This document shows, one piece after another, positions 25,960 to 33,782 of a stretch of 60,854 nucleotides of DNA (within the stretch, counting starts at the first letter, position 1; every line of letters starts with the position of its first letter). This stretch comes from JACCYQ01 sp036675565. Lineage in GTDB: Bacteria > Bacteroidota > Bacteroidia > Chitinophagales > Chitinophagaceae. Position numbers and translations under genes: made by a program. The notes under the pieces were generated by a model. The model was not told the DNA's origin. It ran no database searches and saw only the letters and a program-made list of their open reading frames with translations. The DNA lies in assembly GCA_036675565.1 (NCBI GenBank), contig JAKFER010000060.1, positions 1-60,854 on the forward strand. Direction: 5' to 3'.

Positions 25960-26078
25960 AAGATCAATGTAAGAATTCAAAAGTTAAAAGTCAAAACTCC
26001 GTTGTTTGAAACATTTTCATTGTTTATGAAGATTGATTCGAAACTATTTCGATTATCAATCGATGGTAGGATCATTAA

Positions 26079-26321
26079 ATGGTGACAGTTTTATTTTTAT
26101 GGCTGCCTTCCAACATAGTAATTCTGACTGGTCTTTCATTTATGTTATTTGGCTATAGGATAGGTTTTTATATATACTTAGTGGAACAACTGATCTCATT
26201 TATTTACCCAATAATGACGGGAACAATGGATACAGTTTGGGGCATATTAATTTTGCCCATATTAATTGTGCCAATTTTCTTTGGTGTTTTTTATTACAGG
26301 AACTTAAAGAAAATGTATTGA
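26079..26321 (+). CDS. Small hydrophobic protein, uncertain
   Basis: 80 residues with two or three membrane segments (VTVLFLWLPSNIVILTGLSF, then IGFYIYLVEQLISFIYPIM and ILILPILIVPIFFGVFYY) and a basic end YRNLKKMY. Its composition fits a membrane protein, but I know no relatives and there is no other support, so it may be a remnant or a chance frame. Confidence 0.45.
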   Translation: MVTVLFLWLPSNIVILTGLSFMLFGYRIGFYIYLVEQLISFIYPIMTGTMDTVWGILILPILIVPIFFGVFYYRNLKKMY

Positions 26322-26407
26322 TAGATAAAGGAAGTTATTCATTTTTGATTATGCATTATGGATTTCACTTTGATGATTTTAATTTTTTACCACAGTGAGC
26401 TTTTATT

Positions 26408-27289
26408 CTATCCCAGTTTTACTGATGTCATCGTTAATGAACCTCCAACCGCATTATCATTAAAAAATGAAACATCGTCTTTACTACCTTTTACACCCAA
26501 CGTATACATTAATGGCAAATAGTGTTCAGGGGTAGGAATTGCTAACATTGCTTCTTTACCCAATGTGCTGTAATGGATCAATGGCTTATGATCACCAGAC
26601 TGTATTAGTTCCTTGAAGGTTTCATTCATTTTTATTGCCCAGTCAAATGCATACCCTGGGTCGTTCAGTTTGTCCCAGGCCACCATCCTCAGGTTGTGAA
26701 CCATGTTGCCACTTCCTATGATCAGCACACCTTTTTTTCTTAATGCATAAAGTTCTTTAGCTAAGTCATAATGGTATTGGGGACCCTTTGTGTAATCGAT
26801 ACTCAGTTGTAATACGGGAATGTTGGCTGCAGGATACATATGTCTCACTACGGTCCATGTACCGTGATCCAAACCCCAGTCATGATCCAGTTCAATATGA
26901 GCGGAATGTAATAAATCCGTTGTTTCTTTTGCAAGAGCCGGGTTGCCTGGTGCAGGATATTGCACATCAAATAATGCCTGTGGAAAACCTCCAAAATCGT
27001 GAATGGTTTTGGGAAAATCCATAGCGGTGATTTTAGTGCCCTTGGTAAACCAATGCGCTGAGATTACCAATACCGCTTTAGGTGTTGGGATCTCATTTGC
27101 CATCTTTGTCCACCTGCGACTGAACTTGGTGTCTTCAATACCATTCATGGGTGAACCGTGACCTATAAACAGTACAGGCATTACCTGCTCCTGTTCGCCT
27201 AAGCCATTTGTAAAATTTTTGAATGCTGATATTGTTGTCATTCCTACTGCTCCTGTTATGATTGTTTTAATAAATTGATCTCTTTTCAT
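26408..27289 (-). CDS. ygiD: LigB-family 4,5-DOPA-extradiol-dioxygenase-like protein
   Basis: 293 residues. A Tat-like leader (MKRDQFIKTIITGAVGMTT) precedes the class III extradiol dioxygenase fold: VLFIGHGSPMNGIEDTKF with the metal His, VLVISAHWFTKG, HIELDHDWGLDHGTWTVVRH and VLIIGSGNMVHNLRM. DODA/YgiD enzymes open the ring of L-DOPA or related catechols; the exported form here has an unknown natural substrate. It is the most downstream gene of a minus-strand group with an SDR, a dead YceI and a Crp-like regulator. Confidence 0.9.
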   Translation of the reverse strand: MKRDQFIKTIITGAVGMTTISAFKNFTNGLGEQEQVMPVLFIGHGSPMNGIEDTKFSRRWTKMANEIPTPKAVLVISAHWFTKGTKITAMDFPKTIHDFGGFPQALFDVQYPAPGNPALAKETTDLLHSAHIELDHDWGLDHGTWTVVRHMYPAANIPVLQLSIDYTKGPQYHYDLAKELYALRKKGVLIIGSGNMVHNLRMVAWDKLNDPGYAFDWAIKMNETFKELIQSGDHKPLIHYSTLGKEAMLAIPTPEHYLPLMYTLGVKGSKDDVSFFNDNAVGGSLTMTSVKLG

Positions 27290-27456
27290 GCAGCTCAGAT
27301 TTAATTACCAGGCTATGGTAAAACGTTGACGGGTATGCGCAGGTTGCTTCAGTTAACAATTTAAATCCTGCAGATAATTTTTATAATAAAAAATTACGCA
27401 CTGTCAATCTATCGCTTCATTGATCAGGTCATGCTTTGACAATGCGTAAAAAATAT

Positions 27457-28206
27457 TTACTGTGCCAGATAACCACCATCAACCGGGTAATAGGCGCCGG
27501 TAACAAACGATGACTTACCGGAAGCCAGCCACAGGATCATTTCGGCTATTTCTTCTGATTCACCTAAACGACCCATGGGATGTAAACCAATTAATCCGTT
27601 CAATGCATTGGTGTCCAGTGAATTCATAACAAGTGGTGTTTTTATATATCCCGGACCTACGGAGTTAATACGGATTTTTTTATCTGCATATTCCAGTGCA
27701 GCAGCTTTGGTAAGTCCCACCACACCATGTTTTGCAGCCACATAGGCAGGTGAAAATTTTGTACCTGCCTGGCCCAGGATAGAAGCGATATTGATAATAC
27801 TTCCGCCTTGGGGAAGCATGGCGGGAATCTGGTAACGCAACCCGTAAAAAACACCGGAAAGATTTATGTCGATCACTTTTTTCCATCCATCAATGGGATA
27901 CTCGCCGGTAAGACCCAGTTGTCCGCCAATACCCGCATTGTTTACAGCAATATCCAATGAGCCATATGTTTGAATCGTTTGTTGAACCAGCGCTTCGTTA
28001 TCCTCTGCTTTGGACGAATCAGCTTTTACAAAAAAAGCCTCACCCCCATTTTTTTTAATTTCATCTACAACACTTTGGCCATTCTGTTCACTGATATCAG
28101 ATACAACTACTTTGGCTCCTTCTCTTACAAATAATTCTGCTGTTGCTTTTCCAATGCCAGATCCGGCACCGGTTATAATAGCTACTTTGTTTTCTAATGA
28201 TTTCAT
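27457..28206 (-). CDS. Short-chain dehydrogenase/reductase (classical SDR)
   Basis: 249 residues. Cofactor motif GAGSGIGKA (about 12-20), NNAG (about 88-91), the catalytic Ser in IINIASILG and the YxxxK motif YVAAKHG (about 153-159), then PGYIKTPLV. The C-terminal VTGAYYPVDGGYLAQ is typical. It should reduce or oxidise a small alcohol/ketone with NAD(P)(H); the substrate cannot be read from the sequence. It lies between the dioxygenase and the YceI remnant. Confidence 0.93.
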   Translation of the reverse strand: MKSLENKVAIITGAGSGIGKATAELFVREGAKVVVSDISEQNGQSVVDEIKKNGGEAFFVKADSSKAEDNEALVQQTIQTYGSLDIAVNNAGIGGQLGLTGEYPIDGWKKVIDINLSGVFYGLRYQIPAMLPQGGSIINIASILGQAGTKFSPAYVAAKHGVVGLTKAAALEYADKKIRINSVGPGYIKTPLVMNSLDTNALNGLIGLHPMGRLGESEEIAEMILWLASGKSSFVTGAYYPVDGGYLAQ

Positions 28207-28252
28207 ATGATTACTTTTTTATTTGATAAATATTATTTTGTTCCGATTTTTT

Positions 28253-28474
28253 TTATTGCACAAACTCTCCATCCGCTTTAATATACACATCATCGCTGAT
28301 CATGGGCGGTGGAAATCCATTACTAAGATTAAAATCAGAGCGTTTAATGATACCCGTTACCTGGAAACCCACTGTTTGTTTATTATTCATCGCATTTACA
28401 AATGAACCATGTTATTCCATATCAACGGTAACTTGTTTGGTAATGCCATGCGGGGTCATGTCGCCGGTTAGTTA
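28253..28474 (-). pseudogene. Broken YceI-family gene (C-terminal part)
   Basis: Read on the minus strand, the frame gives LTGDMTPHGITKQVTVDME, a TAA stop, then HGSFVNAMNNKQTVGFQVTG and IIKRSDFNLSNG, and ends DVYIKADGEFVQ. The order 'GDLT.HG.TK.VTLDV ... G.....G.F.ATG.I.RSDFG' is that of YceI lipid-binding proteins. An in-frame stop in the middle, a second one upstream and the missing N-terminal half make it a dead gene. It lies between the SDR gene and the Crp-like regulator, where YceI genes often sit in Bacteroidota. Confidence 0.8.
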
Positions 28475-28616
28475 GCTTTTATAATGGCTATAATTTTTTT
28501 TGTTTTGTTTTGCTATTCATTGATTACACAAAGCTACCTCAACATCATGCCCTGTTCCATTGCGTTTGGGCAAGAAAGAGCATTGATAAAAGTCAATGAA
28601 AAAAGAAAGGAAGTTT

Positions 28617-29195
28617 TTATTTACGGGTCATTTTTCTCCTTACACGACTTAATGTTTCAGGTGTCAAACCCATGTAGGAAGCGATCATATGCTGCGGCAC
28701 CCGTTGCACGATTTCCGGGTAAAGCGATGTAAAACCCGCATATCGCTCTTCTAATGAAAGACTGATAATAGAAGTCAGTCTTCTTTGCATAGCGATATAA
28801 GCACCGGTGATCTGTAGCCTGATCCAGGTTTCGTATTTTGGTAATTTCTTGAGCAATTCTTCGTGAGCAGTTTTGCTGATGAGCACCAGCTCCGAACCTT
28901 CCAGTGCATCAATATTGTAAGTAGCAGGTTCAGCAGTCAGGAAGCTAAAGAGGTCGGAGATGATCCATCCCTCAAGGGCAAACTGAATAATACGTTCATT
29001 ACCTTTTTCATCAATGGTATACGACCGAAGGGATCCTTTTTCTACAAAAGCGATAAACTTACACACATCGCCTTCCTGCAGCAGGTATTGTTTTTTGCGT
29101 AGTTTTTTAGGTGTGAGATATGTTTTTAAAATGGTCAGTTCCTCTTCATTGAAAGGCACTTTGGTTTGCAGGGTTTGAAAAAACAGTTCGTACAT
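28617..29195 (-). CDS. Crp/Fnr-family transcription regulator
   Basis: 192 residues from ATG 29195 (MYELFFQTLQTKV); the frame is open to a TTG at 29228. It has the cNMP-binding fold (KKQYLLQEGDVCKFIAFVEK, then GSLRSYTIDEKGNERIIQF) and the C-terminal helix-turn-helix QHMIASYMGLTPETLSRVRR. This type is common in Bacteroidota, where it often controls neighbouring YceI, SDR or pirin genes. Here it lies upstream of the dead YceI, the SDR and the dioxygenase, all on the same strand, which makes them likely targets. Confidence 0.92.
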   Translation of the reverse strand: MYELFFQTLQTKVPFNEEELTILKTYLTPKKLRKKQYLLQEGDVCKFIAFVEKGSLRSYTIDEKGNERIIQFALEGWIISDLFSFLTAEPATYNIDALEGSELVLISKTAHEELLKKLPKYETWIRLQITGAYIAMQRRLTSIISLSLEERYAGFTSLYPEIVQRVPQHMIASYMGLTPETLSRVRRKMTRK

Positions 29196-29322
29196 GAATG
29201 AACCTCTTTTGGAAGTAACAAGTTCCAATTTTTATCAAACACAAAAAAGATTTTTCAATTAATGAATTCATCTGCAAATGAAAAAAGAGAAAAATCATTC
29301 TAGATATGATTTTTCCCTTTTG

Positions 29323-29410
29323 CGGAGACTGAGGGATTCGAACCCTCGATACCCTTTAGAGGTATACACACTTTCCAGGCGTGCTCCTTCAACCACTCGG
29401 ACAAGTCTCC
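29323..29410 (-). tRNA. tRNA-Ser (anticodon GGA)
   Basis: An 88-nt cloverleaf on the minus strand: acceptor GGAGACT/AGTCTCC, anticodon stem CACGC/GTGTG with loop CTGGAAA (anticodon GGA at 29374-29376, reads UCC/UCU), a long variable arm ATACC..GGTAT typical of Ser, and T arm GAGGG/CCCTC with TTCGAAT. The discriminator is G at 29323 and no CCA is encoded. Confidence 0.97.
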
Positions 29411-29420
29411 ATTTGGGCGG

Positions 29421-29452
29421 CAAAAATACAATTCACAAACTTACTGAAACAA
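29421..29452 (-). promoter_or_regulatory. Candidate promoter of tRNA-Ser
   Basis: On the minus strand TATTTTTG (29428-29421) fits TAnnTTTG and lies 10 bases upstream of the mature tRNA. TTG at 29452-29450 is a possible -33 element with a 21-base gap. It overlaps the end of the TatD-type gene. Confidence 0.5.
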
Positions 29453-30202
29453 TTTTTTTGCATTGGTTGTAGTGATCGCCGAAACATCTGCTAATGACAT
29501 ATTCTTCAAGGCCGCCAGTTTTTCGGCTACTATGGAAACATAAGCTGGTTCATTCCTTTTACCGCGATATGGAACCGGTGCCAGGTATGGCGCATCCGTT
29601 TCCAATACCAGGTTATCCAATTTTAGTTCCTGCACCACTTTATCCAAACCTGCATTTTTAAAGGTCAGCACGCCTCCAATACCCAGGTAAAACCCTAAGT
29701 CAATAATCTTTTTACCCTGTTCCAATGTACCCGAAAAACAATGAAACACACCTTTTAAAGAACCATTTTGCTTTTCACTTACAATATCAATGCAATCATC
29801 AATAGAGTTACGGGAATGGATCACAATGGGCCTGTTATAATGCAGGGCGAGGTCGGTTTGCCGACTCATCGCCATCTTTTGCTGCTCAGCAAAACTGGTA
29901 TCCCAGTAATAATCCAGCCCGATTTCGCCCAAGGCAATAAATGGTCTCTTTTCAAACCAGCCTTCAATCAACGCTAGTTCCTCTTCCACTTTTTCATTCA
30001 CCGAACAGGGATGCAGGCCCATCATGGCCCAAACACAGCCTTTTAATTGCTCTTCAAGGTCTAACATCCCCTGGTGCGTGGAGGAATCAATAGCCGGCAT
30101 ATAAAACTGCTCCACACCCAGTTTGCGGGCACGATCCATCATTTCATCCCTGTCCTGGTCAAATTCGGGTAAATAGATATGACAATGAGTATCAATCAAC
30201 AT
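29441..30202 (-). CDS. TatD-family metal-dependent hydrolase (DNase-like)
   Basis: 253 residues. The metal-binding motifs of TatD are present: MLIDTHCHIYLPEFDQDRDE at the start, GLHPCSVN, ALGEIGLDYYWD, IVIHSRNSIDDC, GVFHCFSGTLEQG and LVLETDAPYLAPVPYRGKRN. TatD-type enzymes are cytoplasmic 3'-5' exonucleases or related phosphoesterases. ATG 30202 is the natural start. The end of the gene runs to 30 bases from the tRNA-Ser gene. Confidence 0.95.
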   Translation of the reverse strand: MLIDTHCHIYLPEFDQDRDEMMDRARKLGVEQFYMPAIDSSTHQGMLDLEEQLKGCVWAMMGLHPCSVNEKVEEELALIEGWFEKRPFIALGEIGLDYYWDTSFAEQQKMAMSRQTDLALHYNRPIVIHSRNSIDDCIDIVSEKQNGSLKGVFHCFSGTLEQGKKIIDLGFYLGIGGVLTFKNAGLDKVVQELKLDNLVLETDAPYLAPVPYRGKRNEPAYVSIVAEKLAALKNMSLADVSAITTTNAKKLFQ

Positions 30203-30305
30203 GGTATTTATTTGTTCAAAACTGGTAAAATAATTTAATATCTGTTAAACTTTTAACGTTCTTCCTAATCTGACTAAAGTTTACTATTTTTCTTAATAAC
30301 TACCC

Positions 30306-30470
30306 AACAAATGAAATGAGTCTTAGCTAATATGAACACAACCGACGAATTCCATTTGGCAAAAAAACATTAACTAAAACAAATGAAATGAGTCTTTGAT
30401 ATGATCATTACCCTGAAATTTATTTAGACGAATTCCATTTGGCTAAAAAAAATAACTAAAACAAATGAAA
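30306..30470 (+). repeat. Imperfect tandem repeat covering the leader of the next gene
   Basis: The segment AACAAATGAAATGAGTCTT occurs at 30306 and 30378, and a third, partial copy (AACAAATGAAA) covers the real start codon at 30465. GACGAATTCCATTTGGC occurs at 30344 and 30427. Copies are 72-83 bases apart. In the first two copies the start context is followed by a stop, giving ATGAAATGA (Met-Lys-stop) at 30311 and 30383. Confidence 0.85.
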
Positions 30471-31379
30471 ACTACCCTAAAACTTAACCGCACCCTGGTG
30501 GCAGTATTTTTATCTGTCGCCTTTTTTGTTTCCTGCTCAAAAGAAAACAGCGAAACCCAGGATCTCAGCACGGAGGATGAAACACAGGCACTTCAATATT
30601 CAACAGAAGCAAGCGCTGAAGCCGATATTATTTTCAACAGCATTTTTGACGATGTGATGGGCGCCAATGACGAAGTGGGTATGGCCGGCCTGGGCATATT
30701 TGGTTCGATGGCTCCTACAGAATCCGGGCAAACCAACCGGGTTACGGCCTGCTTCACGGTGACCATTAACCGAACACCCACTACCAATTTCCCTTTGGAA
30801 ATTATCCTCGATTTCGGTGCAGGTTGCCTGGGAAGAGACGGGATTACCCGTTCAGGTAAAATGAAAACTACCTATTCAAACCGGATGCTGATGCCGGGCG
30901 CAAAAGCCACAACAGTTTTTGAAAATTTTAAAATGAATGATATCTCCATTTCCGGCACACATGAAATTACCAATACCAGTACAGCTACAGTTTTCCAATA
31001 CAATGTAGTGGTTGAGAATGGCCGGTTAAGCAAACCCAACGGTAATTACATTGAATGGAACAGTAATAAAACCATTTCACAAGTGTCTGGCTTAGGTACA
31101 CCATTTATTCCGTTAGATGATATATACCAGGTGACAGGCATGAGCAATGGGAAAACAAAAAGAGGTGATGTAGTAGTTGCCTGGAAAAATGAAATAACTC
31201 AACCATTAGTAAAAAAATTCTCTTGCCGCTGGGTAGTAGAAGGGCGAATCAGCACCGTTAGGGAAAATAGCAGAACTAATACGCCATGGGTTGCTGTGCT
31301 TGATTTTGGTAATGGTACCTGTGACAACAAAGCCACGATTTCAATTAACGGAACAGTTTATGAAATAAGTTTGCTCTAA
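30465..31379 (+). CDS. Lipoprotein, function unknown
   Basis: 304 residues. Signal peptide ending VAFFVSCSKE, with the lipid Cys at 24. An acidic linker (SETQDLSTEDETQ) precedes a strand-rich domain with TACFTVTINRTPTTNFPLEI, ILDFGAGCLGRDGITRSGKM and later VVVAWKNEITQPLVKKFSCR, VLDFGNGTCDNKATISING. 'LDFGxGxC' occurs twice, so the domain may be internally duplicated. Similar lipoproteins are common in Bacteroidota but I know no function. The leader is repeated three times, and a terminator follows. Confidence 0.78.
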   Translation: MKTTLKLNRTLVAVFLSVAFFVSCSKENSETQDLSTEDETQALQYSTEASAEADIIFNSIFDDVMGANDEVGMAGLGIFGSMAPTESGQTNRVTACFTVTINRTPTTNFPLEIILDFGAGCLGRDGITRSGKMKTTYSNRMLMPGAKATTVFENFKMNDISISGTHEITNTSTATVFQYNVVVENGRLSKPNGNYIEWNSNKTISQVSGLGTPFIPLDDIYQVTGMSNGKTKRGDVVVAWKNEITQPLVKKFSCRWVVEGRISTVRENSRTNTPWVAVLDFGNGTCDNKATISINGTVYEISLL

Positions 31380-31425
31380 TAAAAAAATATTATACCTTTA
31401 AACCAGTTTTCATAGGGTACGGATT

Positions 31426-31466
31426 AAAAACGGGCCAGGGTTTCTACCCAGGCCCTAATTTTTTTA
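31426..31466. terminator. Bidirectional terminator between convergent genes
   Basis: GGGCC..GGG pairs with CCC..GGCCC around TTTCTA with one A-A mismatch. On the plus strand it is followed by TAATTTTTTT, and on the minus strand by GTTTTTAAT. It can serve both the lipoprotein gene (30465-31379) and the deacetylase gene (31517-32152). Confidence 0.75.
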
Positions 31467-31516
31467 ACTGATAACCAGTTTATTACCGCTTCTACAAGTA
31501 TCCACTTATATTCCTT

Positions 31517-32152
31517 TCAGGACAATTTTTCGAACCTGAATCCTTGCTCCGAAAAGTATTTCAACACCAAAGGCAAGCAAACATTCAATCGTGGCCATGC
31601 TTTTTCGCTATCATGAAATACAAGGATGGAGCCATTCCGGCTATTTAATAAAATATTTTCTGCGCATTGTTTTCCTGTAAGTGCTTCGTCGAAATCACCA
31701 CTTAATACATCCCACATAATAATAGAGGCATTTTTAACACCCATAGCCGATGCCACATATTTGGATTGGAAACGGGTGATTCGTCCGTATGGCGGCCGGA
31801 ATAAATATGAGTCTATACGCTTTGCAGCTTCGGCTATGTCTCGCAGGTAGTCTGCATCCGGAACCTTCCAGCCATTTAAATGATTTTGGGTGTGATTACC
31901 TGCTGCATGGCCTTCATCCAATATGCGCCTGTATATTTCCGGGTGGTTTTCTACATTTTTCCCGATGCAAAAAAAACTGGCCTTTGCACCGGCTTTTTTC
32001 AACTCATCCAAAACAAATGGCGTGGCAATTGGATGAGGGCCATCATCAAAACTGAGGTATAATATTTTTTCATCCGTATTGATCTTCCAGGTATAAGCAG
32101 GATAAATCTTACGCAGCCAGCCCGGTGTTCGGATAAAATATTTTTGCATCAT
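31517..32152 (-). CDS. Polysaccharide deacetylase family (NodB-like) protein
   Basis: 211 residues with the NodB homology motifs: LYLSFDDGPHPIATPF (catalytic base and metal Asp), HAAGNHTQNHLNG (metal His residues), RPPYGRITRFQ, and near the end ILVFHDSEKAW. Such enzymes remove N- or O-acetyl groups from peptidoglycan, chitin or other glycans with a divalent metal. There is no clear signal peptide, so it may act inside the cell or be exported by another route. Two consecutive ATG codons (32152, 32149) are possible starts. Confidence 0.92.
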   Translation of the reverse strand: MMQKYFIRTPGWLRKIYPAYTWKINTDEKILYLSFDDGPHPIATPFVLDELKKAGAKASFFCIGKNVENHPEIYRRILDEGHAAGNHTQNHLNGWKVPDADYLRDIAEAAKRIDSYLFRPPYGRITRFQSKYVASAMGVKNASIIMWDVLSGDFDEALTGKQCAENILLNSRNGSILVFHDSEKAWPRLNVCLPLVLKYFSEQGFRFEKLS

Positions 32153-32219
32153 TACAAAGATAAGCAGCCAATCAACTGTACCCTTTCATAAGAGCCTGCA
32201 CCCACATCATTCTAAATTG

Positions 32220-32227
32220 TAATTTTG
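32220..32227 (+). promoter_or_regulatory. Candidate -7 element of gltX, very close to the start codon
   Basis: TAATTTTG fits TAnnTTTG and ends only 5 bases before ATG 32233. If used, the transcript would have almost no leader. No TTG -33 element is evident, so it could be chance. Confidence 0.35.
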
Positions 32228-32232
32228 GCGCT

Positions 32233-33756
32233 ATGAATAATGAAGCCATTGTACGTTTTGCTCCCAGTCCAACAGGGGGCTTGCACCTGGGCGGTGTAAG
32301 AACTGTTTTATACAATTACCTTTTTGCCAAACAAAACCAGGGTGTTTTTATATTAAGGATCGAAGACACTGACCGTAACCGTTATGTAGCCGGCGCAGAA
32401 GAATATATTTTTGAATGTTTAAAGTGGTGTGGATTGCAACCCGATGAAAGTGTTGAAAATCCCGGCGAACATGGACCCTATCGCCAAAGCGAAAGAAAAG
32501 AAATTTATCGCCAGTATGCAGAGCAGTTGATAGCATCGGGTCATGCATATTATGCATTTGATACACCCGCCGAACTGGATGCCATGCGGGAAAGACTGAC
32601 AACACCTGAAAATCCGAATCCGCAATACGATCATACTACGCGGATGCATATGCGCAATTCATTGGTTTTACCCAAAGAAGAAACAGATGGTTTATTGCAA
32701 AATAATGAGCCCCTTGTTATACGTATTAAGATGCCGGAGCATGAAACGGTTACGTTTACAGATATGATTCGCGGCGAAGTCCATTTTGAAGCGGGTATTT
32801 CTGACGATAAGGTATTATTAAAAGGCGATGGCATGCCCACTTATCACCTGGCGGTTGTAGTTGACGATTACCTGATGAAAATTACCCATGCCTTTCGCGG
32901 CGAAGAATGGTTGCCCAGTGCACCTGTCCATATTTTATTGTGGCGGTATTTGGGTTGGAGAGATAAGATGCCTAAATGGGCACATTTTCCATTGATTTTA
33001 GGGCCCGAAGGAAAATTGAGTAAACGTGATGGAGCCAAATACGGATTTCCTGTATATGCAATGAACTGGAAAGATCCTGAAACAGGAATTCTTACAGAAG
33101 GGTTCAGGGAAAAAGGTTTTTTACCGGAAGCGTTTATTAATCTGCTTGCTTTATTAGGCTGGAACGATGGATCTGATAAAGAGATTTATACACTGGATGA
33201 ACTGGTGGAGAGTTTTAATATTGACCGTGTTCACAAAGGTGGCGCCCATTTCGATTTCGAAAAAGCAAAATGGTTCAACCACGAGTGGATCAAAAGATCA
33301 ACGGCTAGGAGATTATTGCCTGATGTAAAAAATGTTTTGACCAATAACCAGGTTCAATTTCCTGATGATGAAAAACTAACCCGAATTATTGAACTCGTTA
33401 AAGAGCGTTGTTCCCTTTTAACTGACTTCTATGAACAAACGAAATTCTTTTTTATTACGCCTGCAGAAATTGATACGGCTTCCGTTCTGCCAAAATGGTC
33501 TGAAGCTAAAAAAGATTTCTTTGAATCATTTGTGCAGAAAGTGAACGGGTTAGAAAACGTTGATACCCCGGACTTAGAGAACACTTTTAAAGAACTTGCC
33601 CAGGAAAAAAATATTAAACCGGGCGAATTGCAACTTCCGTTACGGATCATGCTGGTTGGTGGAAAATTCGGGCCACCTGTTTTTGAAATTGCAACCACGA
33701 TAGGTAAAGAAGAAATGATCAAAAGAATTAAACACACGCTGAACCTTTTAAAATAA
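32233..33756 (+). CDS. gltX: Glutamate--tRNA ligase
   Basis: 507 residues. Class I synthetase with the HIGH-type motif in APSPTGGLHLGGVRT (about 9-23) and the KMSKS-type motif KLSKR (261-265). Other family blocks are FILRIEDTDRNRYV, YRQSERKEIYRQYAEQLI, HLAVVVDDYLMKITHAFRGE and LPLRIMLVGG near the end. It charges tRNA-Glu with glutamate for translation. The start is fixed by the universal N-terminal motif. Its 3' neighbour (glycosyltransferase) starts 26 bases downstream and may be read through. Confidence 0.98.
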   Translation: MNNEAIVRFAPSPTGGLHLGGVRTVLYNYLFAKQNQGVFILRIEDTDRNRYVAGAEEYIFECLKWCGLQPDESVENPGEHGPYRQSERKEIYRQYAEQLIASGHAYYAFDTPAELDAMRERLTTPENPNPQYDHTTRMHMRNSLVLPKEETDGLLQNNEPLVIRIKMPEHETVTFTDMIRGEVHFEAGISDDKVLLKGDGMPTYHLAVVVDDYLMKITHAFRGEEWLPSAPVHILLWRYLGWRDKMPKWAHFPLILGPEGKLSKRDGAKYGFPVYAMNWKDPETGILTEGFREKGFLPEAFINLLALLGWNDGSDKEIYTLDELVESFNIDRVHKGGAHFDFEKAKWFNHEWIKRSTARRLLPDVKNVLTNNQVQFPDDEKLTRIIELVKERCSLLTDFYEQTKFFFITPAEIDTASVLPKWSEAKKDFFESFVQKVNGLENVDTPDLENTFKELAQEKNIKPGELQLPLRIMLVGGKFGPPVFEIATTIGKEEMIKRIKHTLNLLK

Positions 33757-33782
33757 ATATATTTATTGTTCAAAGGTTTTCC

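Noticed and set aside
29278..29472. Open frame of 64 codons on the plus strand reading RRLRDSNPRYPLEV
   Set aside because: It is the antisense of tRNA-Ser(GGA), a common false gene call.
30306..30470. CRISPR-like repeat
   Set aside because: Only two to three imperfect copies covering the gene's own leader, with no spacer regularity.
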